Position numbers and translations under genes: made by a program
Part shown: positions 1 to 11,600 of the stretch, one piece after another
Layout of the letters: every line of letters starts with the position of its first letter
Position numbering within the stretch: the first letter of the stretch is position 1
From: Fagopyrum homotropicum
Lineage: Eukaryota > Streptophyta > Magnoliopsida > Caryophyllales > Polygonaceae
DNA length: 64,000 nucleotides
Assembly: GCA_033239125.1 (NCBI GenBank)
Contig: BSWB01000005.1
Span: 21,567,447 to 21,631,446 of the forward strand
Reading direction: 5' to 3'
Notes under the pieces: generated by a model
What the model was told of the DNA's origin: nothing
Seen by the model: the letters and a program-made list of their open reading frames with translations, nothing else
The model's database searches: none

Positions 1-236
1 GAGAACAGGAATGAGGAAAGGTTGATTGGTATGGCTTGGGATGGGAATCAATTTCAATTCAGGAATGAGCCATTCCAGATTTTGATTCCAACAAAAAAAA
101 ACAAGGTTTCACTGATTCCAACCTTGTATACTTATTCCATTCGTGCTAATTTGATTACTAAAGTAACGAAACAACAAATATGGGGGAATAACTCATTCCA
201 AAAACTCATTATGGAACTGTAACAAACAAGCACCGA
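1..236. mobile_element. MITE-like insertion in intron 2 of the MYB gene (partial)
   Basis: This stretch is rich in GGAATGAG/CATTCC words in both orientations. On the minus strand its right end reads GTGCTTGTTTGTTACA, an end typical of small plant DNA transposons. It stops about 18 bp from the splice donor of MYB exon 2. The left end is outside the window, so terminal repeats and a target duplication cannot be tested. Class assignment is inference. Confidence 0.4.
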
Positions 237-254
237 GAGGCAAAGAGAATGTAC

Positions 255-2244
255 CATATCTGGAGCCATATCAAAAAGGCTAGAGCGCCTCTTTCGGCGG
301 GATGCATTAGTTTGACGGATGAAATACTTTTGAGCATGGCTAGCAACTTGAGTGGGAGTCCTTGATACAACATAATTGCGTGAAATTCCTCTCCAGTCTC
401 CTTTACCGAGCTTTTGAAGGCCAATCAAGAACAGCCTATGCTCCTCACTTGTCCACGGTGTACCTGTCAAACCACGTACACATCCAGATATATGTTAGAT
501 AGCATTATTCTCTTTCCAAAACCACCTAAAATAACTACATAAAGCACAAATTCGATATATATAAAAGATCAATCATTCACAGAAAAGAGCACAGCCAACA
601 TGATCTTTAGAACCATTATCATCCCCAAGTCCATCATAAACAAATCTCTCTTTAAACTGAATAACACTACTCACTTCTGGATGATCTTGGAATCTGAAGA
701 ATATTCTTTGTACACAGACAAACCAGCACAAATTGTGCATCTTCCTCGGGACAAAAAAATTAAGAGGGAAATCAAACCTTAAACATAAGTTCAGTCATCA
801 AAAGAACCAACTTTTTCCAGGTACTGGAGTATAAGCCTCTAAAAACATCAGCACACCACCATTGACAACTTCCAAATTTCCATCACCCAAATAGTTATCA
901 ATTGACAGGTGCAGTAAAAGTAAAACGCAGTATGCTGCCTCGGAGCAAAACTAGAAACGGAACTTATTTATAGATTTGAGCAACATTCATACTTAAACCA
1001 CATAAATGTCAAGTAGGAAAAGTTTGAACCGAATCCAATGTACTTAGCCACTGGCCGAAGGGATCCGGTAAGAGTTTTAGCAGCTAACTAATAGTCTATG
1101 ATTGACTTCGTTTTACAAGAAAAATCTACTCTATCAGGGAATTTCATATGAAGAAAAATATTTCCATTAATAAATCCATGCATATTCCTATAACAAAGAA
1201 AACATATGAACGTCATTCATCAGCATAAACACACCCATAGCCATCAATCCAAGAGAGAGATGTAAAAGATCATGCCTGAATAAGCAATACCAGATCTAGC
1301 TACTACATATCCAAAATTCAAAGACTCAGCTAGATACATGTACGGTGTACCGAAATCCCATCCGTAAACATGGCAACATATAAGCCAAACAAATCAAAGT
1401 TTGGTAGGTAGCTCTCCCATCACATCTCTTAAAAGAGAACATGGACCCCACAATAAAATCAAACATTTACCTTGATGATGAGCTACAAAATGATAGTTCT
1501 TATAAGAATCCATCACCACGCCAATTTTTCAACCTTGGACACATTATGCACCCTTAAATATATGGATAGCAATGGTTATCCACAACCCTTGGAAGATAAG
1601 AGGACCACATAGGTTCTGCATCGAGTAGGGAATATGCTCTAACCTCTAAGCAATTTCTTTCTCAAAGGGAATCAACAAACCATCAAAAACATAAATCTAA
1701 TTTCCAACCCTGAATTCCCAAATCATAGAAGAACAAAGTTTATCTGTCTGAAATAATATGATAACTTGATCTTCTTCCCACTTAATCTAAGACGATCGAT
1801 AAAAATCAAGCTCGAGTACTGCATTACAAACATCCGATTCGATGAATTTATAGCTCATATCAAAATTTACTTTTCCAGAAAGAGGTGGGAAATACCTTTC
1901 TTCCTATCAGCGCGACGATTCGATGAACAGGAGGCATGATTCGGATCATCCGAGAGGTATCCGTCTGGTGCAGGTGGATCCTGATGGAGATCAGAGGACG
2001 GAGAACCGTGATTGGGGGAGGATCCGGCGACAGAGGAATGGTAGTGCATAAGGTTTCCCATACTCGCACTCTTCTTCATTAACGATCCATCAGTTAACCT
2101 AACGCCGAACAGCTTCACACCTCCACCAGAGCCTCCTCCGATTCCGGAACTGGCTCCGACACCGCCCTCTCCGGAGCCACCACGAGATGGGCAGGTTCTG
2201 GAGTTGTGGCCGTTGTTAGAGCAGTGAGAGCACCGCCTGGTCAT
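255..2244 (-). CDS. MYB-related (1R, SHAQKYF) transcription factor with CCHC zinc knuckle, 5' part
   Basis: Two exons are visible: 1896-2244 (start ATG at 2242-2244) and 255-463. The intron (464-1895) has a GT donor and AG acceptor, and the junction keeps frame. The 186 codons give a zinc knuckle CX2CX4HX4C at residues 5-18, a Gly/Ser-rich stretch (22-42), a KLFGV segment at 44-48, and a single MYB repeat starting at about 118 with SHAQKYF at 158-164, followed by a basic RRKRR run. This architecture matches plant MYBS3/KUA1(MYBH)/SRM1-type nuclear regulators. These bind I-box/TATCC-type sites and often repress sugar-, light- or cell-expansion-linked genes. KLFGV is a known plant repression motif, so repression is the likelier activity (inference). 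Exon 2 ends in phase 0 at a GT donor just after codon 186, so at least one more exon lies left of base 1. Family assignment is firm; the orthologue is not resolved. Confidence 0.93.
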
Positions 2245-3545
2245 TGTGAGGTTAAAGAGAAAGATACTCGCATGCGGTTTGGTTGGGGTGAGATAGAATG
2301 AGATCGCCCGAGATCGGAGCCAAGTGGCGGTTGCGGTGGTTGTAGCGGTGGATAGTTTGGAGGGTTTGGTTTGGCTTGGACAGAACTACAAAAGGCTTCA
2401 AGGGCACCTATAAAAAGGGTGGGGTTTGGATTATCATTTATGCGATTAAATTTTGGATAAATTACACCCAAGTGTCCTTAAAGTAACAACTTTCCAGAAA
2501 ACCGTCCATAAAATGCAAATTAACTAAAACTATTTATTAATTAAGTTTAATTCAGAACACCCATCCATCATTTTCTTATAAATAATACATCATCACTTTA
2601 ATTATGCATAATGATTAAATTATTTACAGTAGTTATTTTTATGATAAATTGTCACTTTAATTATAACTTTGAAATTGTTGGAGTGATTTTGTGAGAAATC
2701 AGTTAATTTAAGTGTGTGGTTGTGTAATTTGGTGTTACGTTTAAAATAATTATTACTAGGCAGGGGCGCAGGGGCAGGATAAAGAAAATAGAACGCGGTG
2801 TAATGTGAAAGACGATTTTACCCCTTAACGTGTAGGAGACAAAGTCGGATAGAGAAGAAATAGTGGTAAAGCCTTACGTGATGCTTGCTGTATCAACACA
2901 ACGGATAAGCTTTTTTATTATAAAGATAGGGTTTATCATTTGGCCATAAAAATAATAATAATAATTCATATCTTATACGAATATGCCAATTATTTTGAGT
3001 TGGGAAATTACTTATTTTCATAAGTATTTATTTATTATATGTATATCATAATAATAGTTTTAAATAATGAATGTGACATACATATACATAGTTATTATAA
3101 TCGGGCAAGGTATAGATATTTCACCCATATATTTATTCACATCCTATACGAAATAGTGAAATTTGATATTTCACCCATATCAAATATCGGGCAAGGTATA
3201 GATGCATACCAACTATTTCGGTACAAATTTACGGTGATATATAGTTTTTGTTGAATAAAATTAAACTATTGTTAATAAAAAAAATTATCTAATTGTCTTG
3301 TTGTAAAATATAAATTGTTGATTTTATGAATAATTTTTAACTAAATTTATGGTCGAATGTAAAATAAATATTTATAATGTATATTATGAATAATTTTCTA
3401 CATGATAAAAAAGGATTTATTTTTTTTTTATTTGTAGGCGATCATATTCTTACTTTACAGTTTTCGTGATATTTTTCTGAGTACAAAATGGTTGGATAGA
3501 AAATCTTCAAATTTGGACGTCAATAATTTAATTGTTTAAAAAAAC
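2245..3545. other. upstream region of the MYB gene, no gene seen
   Basis: The first 150 bases or so are moderately GC-rich and should hold the 5' UTR of the minus-strand MYB gene. The rest is very AT-rich with short direct repeats (a roughly 20-bp phrase ending in a TATAGAT-type word occurs at about 3107 and 3191). I found no convincing TATA box facing the MYB gene and no coding sequence. Confidence 0.5.
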
Positions 3546-4255
3546 TTGGTAGAAGGAGGTTTGGTGGCATCTGCGCATCTAGATGCGCTTTTCATAAATA
3601 AAAATAAGGACTAAGTGATCAGCACTTGGGGAATACCCTCGGGAGGTCACACAATACACTTAGGTCCACAGACAAGTTCTAAACAAAGGAAGCTACAAAC
3701 TCAAGCGCGCTATTCACCTCGCGATAGGCATGTTGGAGCCAAATAGACCAATTTTTTTTTAAAAAAAAAAATATTGTCACTTACATACCAGACTAGAAAG
3801 AGGGTGGTGACTAGAAAGGGAAAGGCGAAGGAGAGTGGTAAACAATTAAGAATCTGACTCCAAAATTAGCAATCAATATCCCTCTCCAGTCAATCTTTAG
3901 ACCATGTAATACCTCTCATATCTCAGCCATGGATACACTACATAATCCAAGATTCACCCCGAACCCAACAAACACCCCCTCCCCCCTCATAATTCCTAAT
4001 AAGGCCAGCAACAGTGGCATGCCCCTCGGAATTACGTGTTCCGTTTGTATTGATCTTCACCCACCCATTAGTTGGAGGCTCACATGCAACGTGAACAACC
4101 ATTCGATGAACCATTGTTGGACGTCAACCACGAACTCATGCAGTCACTTGCTCTCATACTCTAGTACGGACAAAGCCAGCATTATGTCCGTGCTATGAAC
4201 AACTTCAAATAGAAGCCTATTACGTCATTTTCACGTCCACCATATTTCAACCAAA
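3546..4255 (-). pseudogene. LINE fragment: RNase H end and 3' UTR
   Basis: Read on the minus strand, about 4100-3990 encodes GWVKINTNG followed by an ATVAGLIRNYEG-like stretch. This is the start of the C-terminal RNase H domain of plant L1-type LINEs, and the same domain is in the larger LINE at 21.7 kb. The frame is soon lost. Downstream (lower coordinates) is a 3' UTR-like sequence with a perfect 16-bp palindrome at 3573-3588. The same 3' end occurs in the small copy at 5021-5164. It is a decayed, 5'-truncated copy. Confidence 0.65.
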
Positions 4256-5020
4256 AAAACTTCAAACCATAGGCAATTGTTTATAATTAAGCGATATAAT
4301 TTTATTCAATTAATTCAATAAAAATCATAAGAAAAACTAGTAAAAATGTGGCAAGTTCAAATATCTTAACTTAGGCATCCTAATATTAATCAATTTCAAA
4401 TTATAATAATTAATAACATGATCTATAATACTTTAAATATAATTTTGAAATGTTAATATTTTACTTTAGCTTATTGGTTGATAGGATCTTCCAACCTACC
4501 AATAAATCGAATAAAAAAATGGAATCTCCATATGAATATTTCTTCAATTGTGACGTATTGTCGTACATGTGATGATAATGGTTGCTTGTCTCCGATTCTT
4601 TTGAATATTCTTTTTCCAATATGATGATTAAGTAGGGTAGGGACATACCACTTATGATCCTTTCAAAGTGGATACCATGTTACAACTAATATATCTACAT
4701 CAATATGCAATTTATATAGTCATTACTTTCAATTTTTGTACACTATATTATATTTTTAATCTCTTAATTAAAAGGATATTTCATCATATTGAACCATTAA
4801 GGGACGATAAAAATTGACATCATGAGAAGATAATAATTTAGAAAAATATGTCATTTTAGTGACATTGTTTGAAAATAAGTAAAACACTTGATTATGTAAA
4901 GATCGGGTCATTTATTCAGGTGTTTTCAATCTTTAAAAAGTTTTATTCAAATTCCTCTATATGGGTTTGTTCGACGAACCGGAATGAAGGAATTACGAGG
5001 TTTAAGAGGGTAAATTTCCT
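4256..5020. other. AT-rich intergenic DNA
   Basis: No gene or element boundary is recognised here, apart from the target-duplication copy at 5004-5020 that belongs to the adjacent retroposed copy. Confidence 0.4.
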
Positions 5021-5164
5021 TTTTTTTGGTGTGAAGGAGAGTCGGTGGTTTTCAGGCGCATCTAATCGCGCTTCTTATAAATAAAAGAAAGGCTAAGTGA
5101 TCATCACTCGGGGATAGTTTGACCCCTTACATCGTGAAATAAAAGATCAACTGTACCATCAGAA
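5021..5164 (-). mobile_element. short 5'-truncated LINE (or SINE-like) copy with target duplication
   Basis: A 144-bp unit starts with a T-run, which is an A-tail on the minus strand. It is flanked by direct repeats at 5004-5020 and 5165-5181 that match at 16 of 17 positions. Its body resembles the 3' UTR at 3546-3640: a GCGCATC hairpin, an ATAAATAAAA stretch and a CTAAGTGATCA word. These are the hallmarks of target-primed reverse transcription. It may be a truncated LINE or a SINE that shares the LINE tail; no Pol III boxes were identified. Confidence 0.75.
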
Positions 5165-5406
5165 AAGAGAGTAAATTTCCTATAATTCTCTTAATGTAAC
5201 AATGCGAGATCGAAAGAATTATGGGAATTTTTTCCCAATCCATAATTTCTTCATTCTCCCTTTTACGAACGGATTAGACTAGTATATTTGAAAGCTCCAT
5301 GGAATAAAGCTTTGAACCCAATACTCCAAACTTCTAGATTATCCAATAATTTCAAACAAATCATGTATTAAATATATATAAATAAAATTCATAATTCTTC
5401 GTTCTC

Positions 5407-5745
5407 AATTGAGGGTAAGCAAAAAAATCCGATCCGTCTAATCCACGGGAATTCGAAGATCCGTTTCGAAAAAATTTGAATCCGAAAAAATATCCGGAGC
5501 TGGTGATCTGAGTCCGATCAGATCCGAAAATATTTTTCGGATTATCGGATACGGATCGAGGTTTTGATAATAAAAAAAATCGGATCAGATTGGATATATT
5601 TGACTAGCCTACTAATAAATTTTTTGATCGGATATTCGATCCGGATAAAAGTGTTGAATATCCGAATACTCTTGGATCGGAATTAGATTGGACTTTTCTA
5701 GAATTATTGGATCGAAATATCCGACAATGATAGCCCCTATTCTCA
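5407..5745. mobile_element. small non-autonomous hAT-like element (ATCCGA-rich)
   Basis: The left end reads GAGGGTAAGCAAAAAAATCCG, and the right end on the other strand begins TAGGGGCTAT. The interior is packed with ATCCGA/TCGGAT words. Plant hAT MITEs often start with a GGGTGAGCAAAAATCCG-type sequence. A related ATCCGA-rich segment lies near 17555-17815. No clear target duplication was confirmed. Confidence 0.45.
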
Positions 5746-6275
5746 ACTCCTATATGTATAGCAAAACCTACTCCAAAATTGTGGAAGAAAAGCCAAGCCA
5801 ATAAGCTATCATATCTTTGAGTTTATGCCTTTTTTACATATAAATCCTCAAAGATAAAAGTGAGTGGACAAAGATGAAAGCAAGTTGATAGGGAAAGAGA
5901 AACTAAAGGTCAAAGACAAACACTTTGAAAGAGAAGAGATTACAAATCACATGCATGGTGGATTACAAAGAAATTCATCTTTCCTTTTATAGAATCAAAT
6001 TACCATCTCATAATTCAAATCGTGTCTAACCATTGTTAAATGTGAACAAGGACAACTTAATTAAGATAAGAATTGAATCGATCTAAGGAGGCCAAAATCA
6101 AATATCTATATAAGCAGTGGCAGTGGCGGCCGTAGGATTTTAAAAGGGGGGCGAAATATTATTTTCGATAAATATATCTATGAAAATAAAATAGCGATAA
6201 AAACAAAGTCAATATGTCATCTACTTATAATAAACAAAAATACAAATAAAAAATTTTAAAAAAAAAAACATTACA

Positions 6276-6512
6276 CTTAAATGCGCGGTCCACGACCGCG
6301 CCTTAAAATTTTTTTTTTAAAAACATAGATGCCCTATAGGGGCGTCTATAACCGCGCCTCTTTAGTTTTTTTTTTTTAAAAATGTTACATTATAGCCGCG
6401 GTCTAGGACCGCACCTCTATTTGTGTTTTTATTATCTTTATTTTGGATATTAAATGTTGTCATCGACAACACGTTTTACAAATAATAGTGCGGTCTAAGA
6501 CCGTGCTTCTAC
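6276..6512. repeat. series of GCGGTC...GACCGC hairpins (possible CACTA subterminal repeats)
   Basis: Four inverted repeats follow each other within about 230 bp, separated by T/A-rich spacers: GCGCGGTC-CAC-GACCGCGC near 6282, a GCCCCTATAGGGGC-like palindrome near 6330, GCGGTC-TAG-GACCGC near 6400, and GCGGTC-TAA-GACCG near 6492. Repeats of this kind are characteristic of CACTA (En/Spm) subterminal regions. No CACTA terminus was found, so this is probably a remnant. Confidence 0.55.
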
Positions 6513-7288
6513 TTCAAACAACAAATCTCGTGCATTTTGATGAATTATTTCACTCAGAGCCTAAAACGGGAAATTCTTTTGAAGTTTCGTTTACTTCGGC
6601 GAAAGATTCAAAACAACATTTAAATATAACACAAAAATAGTAATATTTAAAAAATTAATAAATCGTAGAAAATTTTTTTATAAACGAGAAGCCACAACAC
6701 ATTTTAAAACGATTTTTTTTTTGTTGGAGCCCTGCCCCAGGGCCGCCTTGTATATAAGTGCATCACCCAACTAATTTTTTCTAATAACATAAGTAAAAAT
6801 AATACAAATTACTTATTAAAAATAATAAAATGCAAACCCATGGTAATTATAGATTAGAAATAACACTTTATTTTCTATGGTTGAAATTTTAGCTTTAATA
6901 AAGTTTAAATTATTTTTGTATCTACATTTTATATTTAGTAAAGTTTATTTGAAAGATTCTAACGTGTACTTTGATTGTCCTACCAAAACTACATGGACAA
7001 AAGTTTCTTGTGACCCAAAGTCTATTGAGATAATGTTCATTGAACCTAGATGAAAACAATCTTCATCCACATTCAATTTATTTTTCCTAATTACTAATAT
7101 TAAATCTTAATAAATGTTTTTAGAATAATCCGGTTTAGATTCTTTGATCACGTGCACAGCACCTGATCTGACGCCACTAGGTTGGCCGAAAGTAGAAATC
7201 CTGATATGATAATTAGTGGTTGATCAGGAGTTGAGGTCACTAACCTAATGCATTATATAAGGATTATGAGAGGTTAAGAGCCGTACAC

Positions 7289-7292
<4 letters not shown>

Positions 7293-7354
<62 letters not shown>
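7293..7354. repeat. (AAT)n microsatellite
   Basis: About 20 uninterrupted copies of the trinucleotide are present. Confidence 0.98.
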
Positions 7355-7355
<1 letters not shown>

Positions 7356-8623
7356 GGTTTGAATTAAATGTAAAATATGTTTAAAAAATGGAATTAAATA
7401 TCCTTACCATCCCAAGCAAGAGGTAGTTGGCTCTTGTATTGTGAAAACACTCATTTCAACCTAACTATTTTGTATGCATGAGACATACGTACCCCTAAAA
7501 CATTTTCCGGTTTTGCTGTTGTGGTCAAATAAACAATGAGCTTTAATGACAAATTTGATGTAAACGTCAATGTCTAGAGAGAAAAAAGAAATTTTTACTT
7601 GTGAATTAGAAAGGTCAAACACTCAAGACTAAGAATATCGGAAAGAACCTCTCTTAGTTTCCACCAAGAATCACATGCAAAATTTTCTACTAATTAACCA
7701 CAACTCTACGAATAATCGTATATATATATATATTGGTGGGGTTGAGGTTCAACTTGAAGAGCAACGCGGCGTAGCAAGAGGATGAGTCATTATCATCCCT
7801 TTTTTACACGTTTATCATATCCATGAGGGATATTTATATTTTATTATACCCTCAAGATATTTCATTTTCATACTATCATGTTACTAGGCCTAGCTATGGC
7901 CGAATAATAGTCATTCCAAATCTGCTATCTTATCTTACATTCAAAAAGCTAATACTAACAAATCTTGGGTAAAATGCAATATATACCCTGCATATGCAAA
8001 ATAGTTTGGACTCCCAAAAATCGATTACAAACATCAAACTCTAACCGCGTTTTTGGATGTTAATTTGACACTGTTATTAACTTATTGAGGTTGTGAGCCT
8101 ATTCATTTTCCAATCCGGACCGAAAAATTCCTATTGAATTGGACCTGGAGGTCCAAACCGAACCAATTAGTTCAAATTGAGTCTATTTCTCAAATTGTAA
8201 GTTCATTATGCTATTTTTGAAACTATTCCCATACTTGCAACTATTTTGTGCAAATTGCATAAAAAAAAACTATTTGAACATGGAAGGGTAGGTGACATTT
8301 AGGCACTAGCCAGTAGTAGCACACCTCACTCTGGATAAAACTGGGCCTTTAAATTATATTCTGGATATAATTTAATGGTCTACCAACTAGGCAACAAATC
8401 AACAGGACATCCTAACCCATTTCCCCCCTTTCTCACCCAAAACAAATAATAAAATAAAAATTTTAAAATTCTTACAAATAAATTCCTACATTGTAACTAT
8501 AGTAAGGGGGAGAAAGCCCTCTGATGAAGCATCTTCCCATCAACAAACATGACTGAAAAATTTAAGTGCACAAAATGAGGTAGATGATGGAGCATTGTAA
8601 CAACCATAAGACGGTTTCACCGA

Positions 8624-11600
8624 TCACCGGTACCCACGGTATGTAGGGCTGTACATACAGCTCTCGGCGTACTGGACTAGATTCTCCGGCTGTGGGAGAT
8701 TAGATGCCAAACCTAAAGCATATAAAAAAAATACGGGATCAAGAGACTTATAATTCAAAAATTTAAGCCTTGGGGTTGGGGTCAGAAGGAAACGTACCGA
8801 GCTCGTAAGCCTTAGCAGCTACACTGGCTGCTATGTGAGCTGAGATTTTTCTGATGCCTCTAAATGGAGGGTATAAGAGTCCCTTTGCGAACTCTTCTTC
8901 TGTTACCTGGGCAGCTAAGGCTTCGGCTGTTGGAACAAAGGAAGCCAGACAAACTCATCAATCCAAAACAGTATTACGATGGATTCGTCTTTGACAAACT
9001 TCTAATACTTGAAGACAACGTATCCTGAATTCCATTATTGGCTTTTGGAACTATTTTGCCCAAAAGGAAAGCAATTATTGAAGAGATAACACGGTCCCCC
9101 GACATATCTAATGGCCAGATAAATCCATCTTGTCAATCATCTACTATTCACATCTATTTATATTTTAGCTTATTCATATTCAATCATGGCTTCGTGGCCG
9201 TGTTCACCCACCCAAAAAAAAGATAGATGAGGTTTAACAGTATGTTATTATTCCAGAGTATATAGCAAATGAACAACTGAAATTAGTAGACTATTCATGG
9301 GCTCATATGGTAACCTTGTAAGGCTTTTAAAATACTTGAATTCCTCAGCATGTAACCGAAAAATACTTCAGAGAAAACCAGCACTTACAGGCAGCCAAAA
9401 GCATGTCATCATGGACACGAATAGCACCAGACATTATCAAACCCAGCCCAAATCCAGGGAAAATGTATGCATTATTAGCCTGAAACCAAGAGGAAGCAAA
9501 CTCAGCAATGTCCACGATATCTGATATTCTTTGTCGCTAAAAATATAGTCAGTACCTGTCCAGGCACAAAAGTTTTTCCATTGTATTCAACAGGATCAAA
9601 TGGGCTTCCACTGGCAAAAACTGCACGGCCCTGAAACCAAATGCAATATAATTTCAATACTTGAGTTCTTTAAAAAAAATCAGAAAATCATTCAGATTAT
9701 GTATGCGTAAAGAAAAAGTTGGCATCTTACCTTGCTCCAGGTATAAGCCTCTTCAGCGGTACACTCAGATTGTGATGTTGGATTAGACAGAGAGAAAATG
9801 ATCGGCCTCTGCAGAAAGTCATTGACAATACGTATGAGCTCTCATGAAAACCATGCATCAGCTTTTTAGTACTATTGATTCAATCCTCGGGAAAATGTTA
9901 CCTCATTGAGGGAAGACATAGACTCTACCACTTCCTTAGTAAATGTTCTTCCTGCTCCCGATGATCCAATTAAAATTGTTGGTTTGATGGACTGAAAACA
10001 AAGAGAATAGGAACTAATAAGAGAGATCTTTATCCACAACTTACAACAGGTTAAACACCACATAATGCAAATATTCTCAAAAAAGATCAAATATGAGAAA
10101 CCGACCTTGATAGCATTCACAAGTCCTCTAATGGGTTCATGCTCGTGAGCCCAAGGCTTCTTGAAATGCTGAAGTGATTCTACCCTATCCCTAACAATTA
10201 ATCCCTGCCAAAAGAACTTTGCATCAGCATCAGAATAGTAGAAATATGACAAAGCAAAAAAATATTAGTAACCTATCATAAAGATTCAACACATTCACAA
10301 CCTTAGAATCCACCAGCCATATCTTCTTGCGAGCCTCTTCCAAAGGTGTATCAGTCTGCACAGAATCAGGTATTAGAATTCTGCAATTTGTTGGGATCTC
10401 GGAATAGTTAGTTAAAAAAGGAAAACAGCTCTAACCTGCTTCGATATCTCAGTGGCAATGAGTTCTGCTATACCAGTTCCAGCCTGCAATTGGAGTAGAA
10501 AAGGAAGATCAAACTCATTCCAACATGCATATATACTGTTTTGCTTTTCAGTCCCCCAGCCCCCCTCTTTTTGGGTTTAAAGGAGTGACAGAAATTCAAC
10601 TCCCATTTTTTTTGTATTTTCATTCCCCTTGGCATCAAAGTGAGAAGAAGGGACACACCAAATGGGGTTCGACATAAAATTACAGTTACAAGATTCTGCT
10701 GGTCATCCCTGTATTTTTTTAGAAACTAAAAGTAAAATCAGATGTCATGAAATGAGCAATAAAATATACCTCTCCAGCTCCAAGGAACAAATATCTATGA
10801 TCAGCTAGAGCTTTGCCTGTCATTCTCTGTGCAGCAAGCAGGCCTGCAAGTACCACAGATGCAGTCCCCTATGGCAAGACATTACTCAAATATTACAAAA
10901 AAGGTTTACCAAATAGAAATGTCATGAAATTAAGGGCCAAGTATGCCAGCGCACCTGGATATCATCATTGAAAACGAGATGAGTACTCCCATATTTGGCA
11001 AGCAGGTCAAACGCATTGTGATTGGCAAAGTCTTCAAACTACACACACAAAATAAGACATTTAGGGTATGACCATATAGAAAGCTGCTTAAGTTGGGTGG
11101 GGAATAGTATATTTGCATCTATTTGAGATATGACCATAGGAAGCGCTTAAGTTGGATGGGGAGTAGTATATTTGTATCTATTTGATAATAGCTACTAAGC
11201 TGTTTGCAATCACATACCTGAACAAGGACTTTCTCACCATACATCTGCTTGACTGCTGTCATGAACTCACGGATAAGCTCGGCATATTCCTACAATCATT
11301 GACAAATCAATTAATATATTCAACTAACACAAAAAAATATTCAGTTTTTGATGCACCATCTCACTACCAAGTACCTATGAGCACATTCATGTATAGTGTG
11401 AAAAGTTACAATGAAATACCTGGCCAGTTGCCCTTTTCTGTCTAAGGCCAATGTAGAATTCATCCTTCAGTAACTCCTCATTATTTGTTCCCACATCAAT
11501 TGTCACTGGCAAGCACTGAAACAGGCATCATAAATCTCATTAAATGAATCACAATTATCCAATGATTCAAGGGATTAAGATCAAATATCCTTTCTTCCTC

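Larger units (their letters stand above)
5746..8623. other. intergenic region between the MYB and malic enzyme genes
   Basis: It is AT-rich and non-coding. Apart from the hairpin series and microsatellite listed separately, I see no gene. The last roughly 150 bases (8470-8623) should contain the 3' UTR of the minus-strand malic enzyme gene. Confidence 0.5.

Noticed and set aside
2409..2418. TATAAAAAGG upstream of the MYB gene as its TATA box
   Set aside because: It reads on the plus strand, whereas the MYB gene is transcribed from the minus strand.
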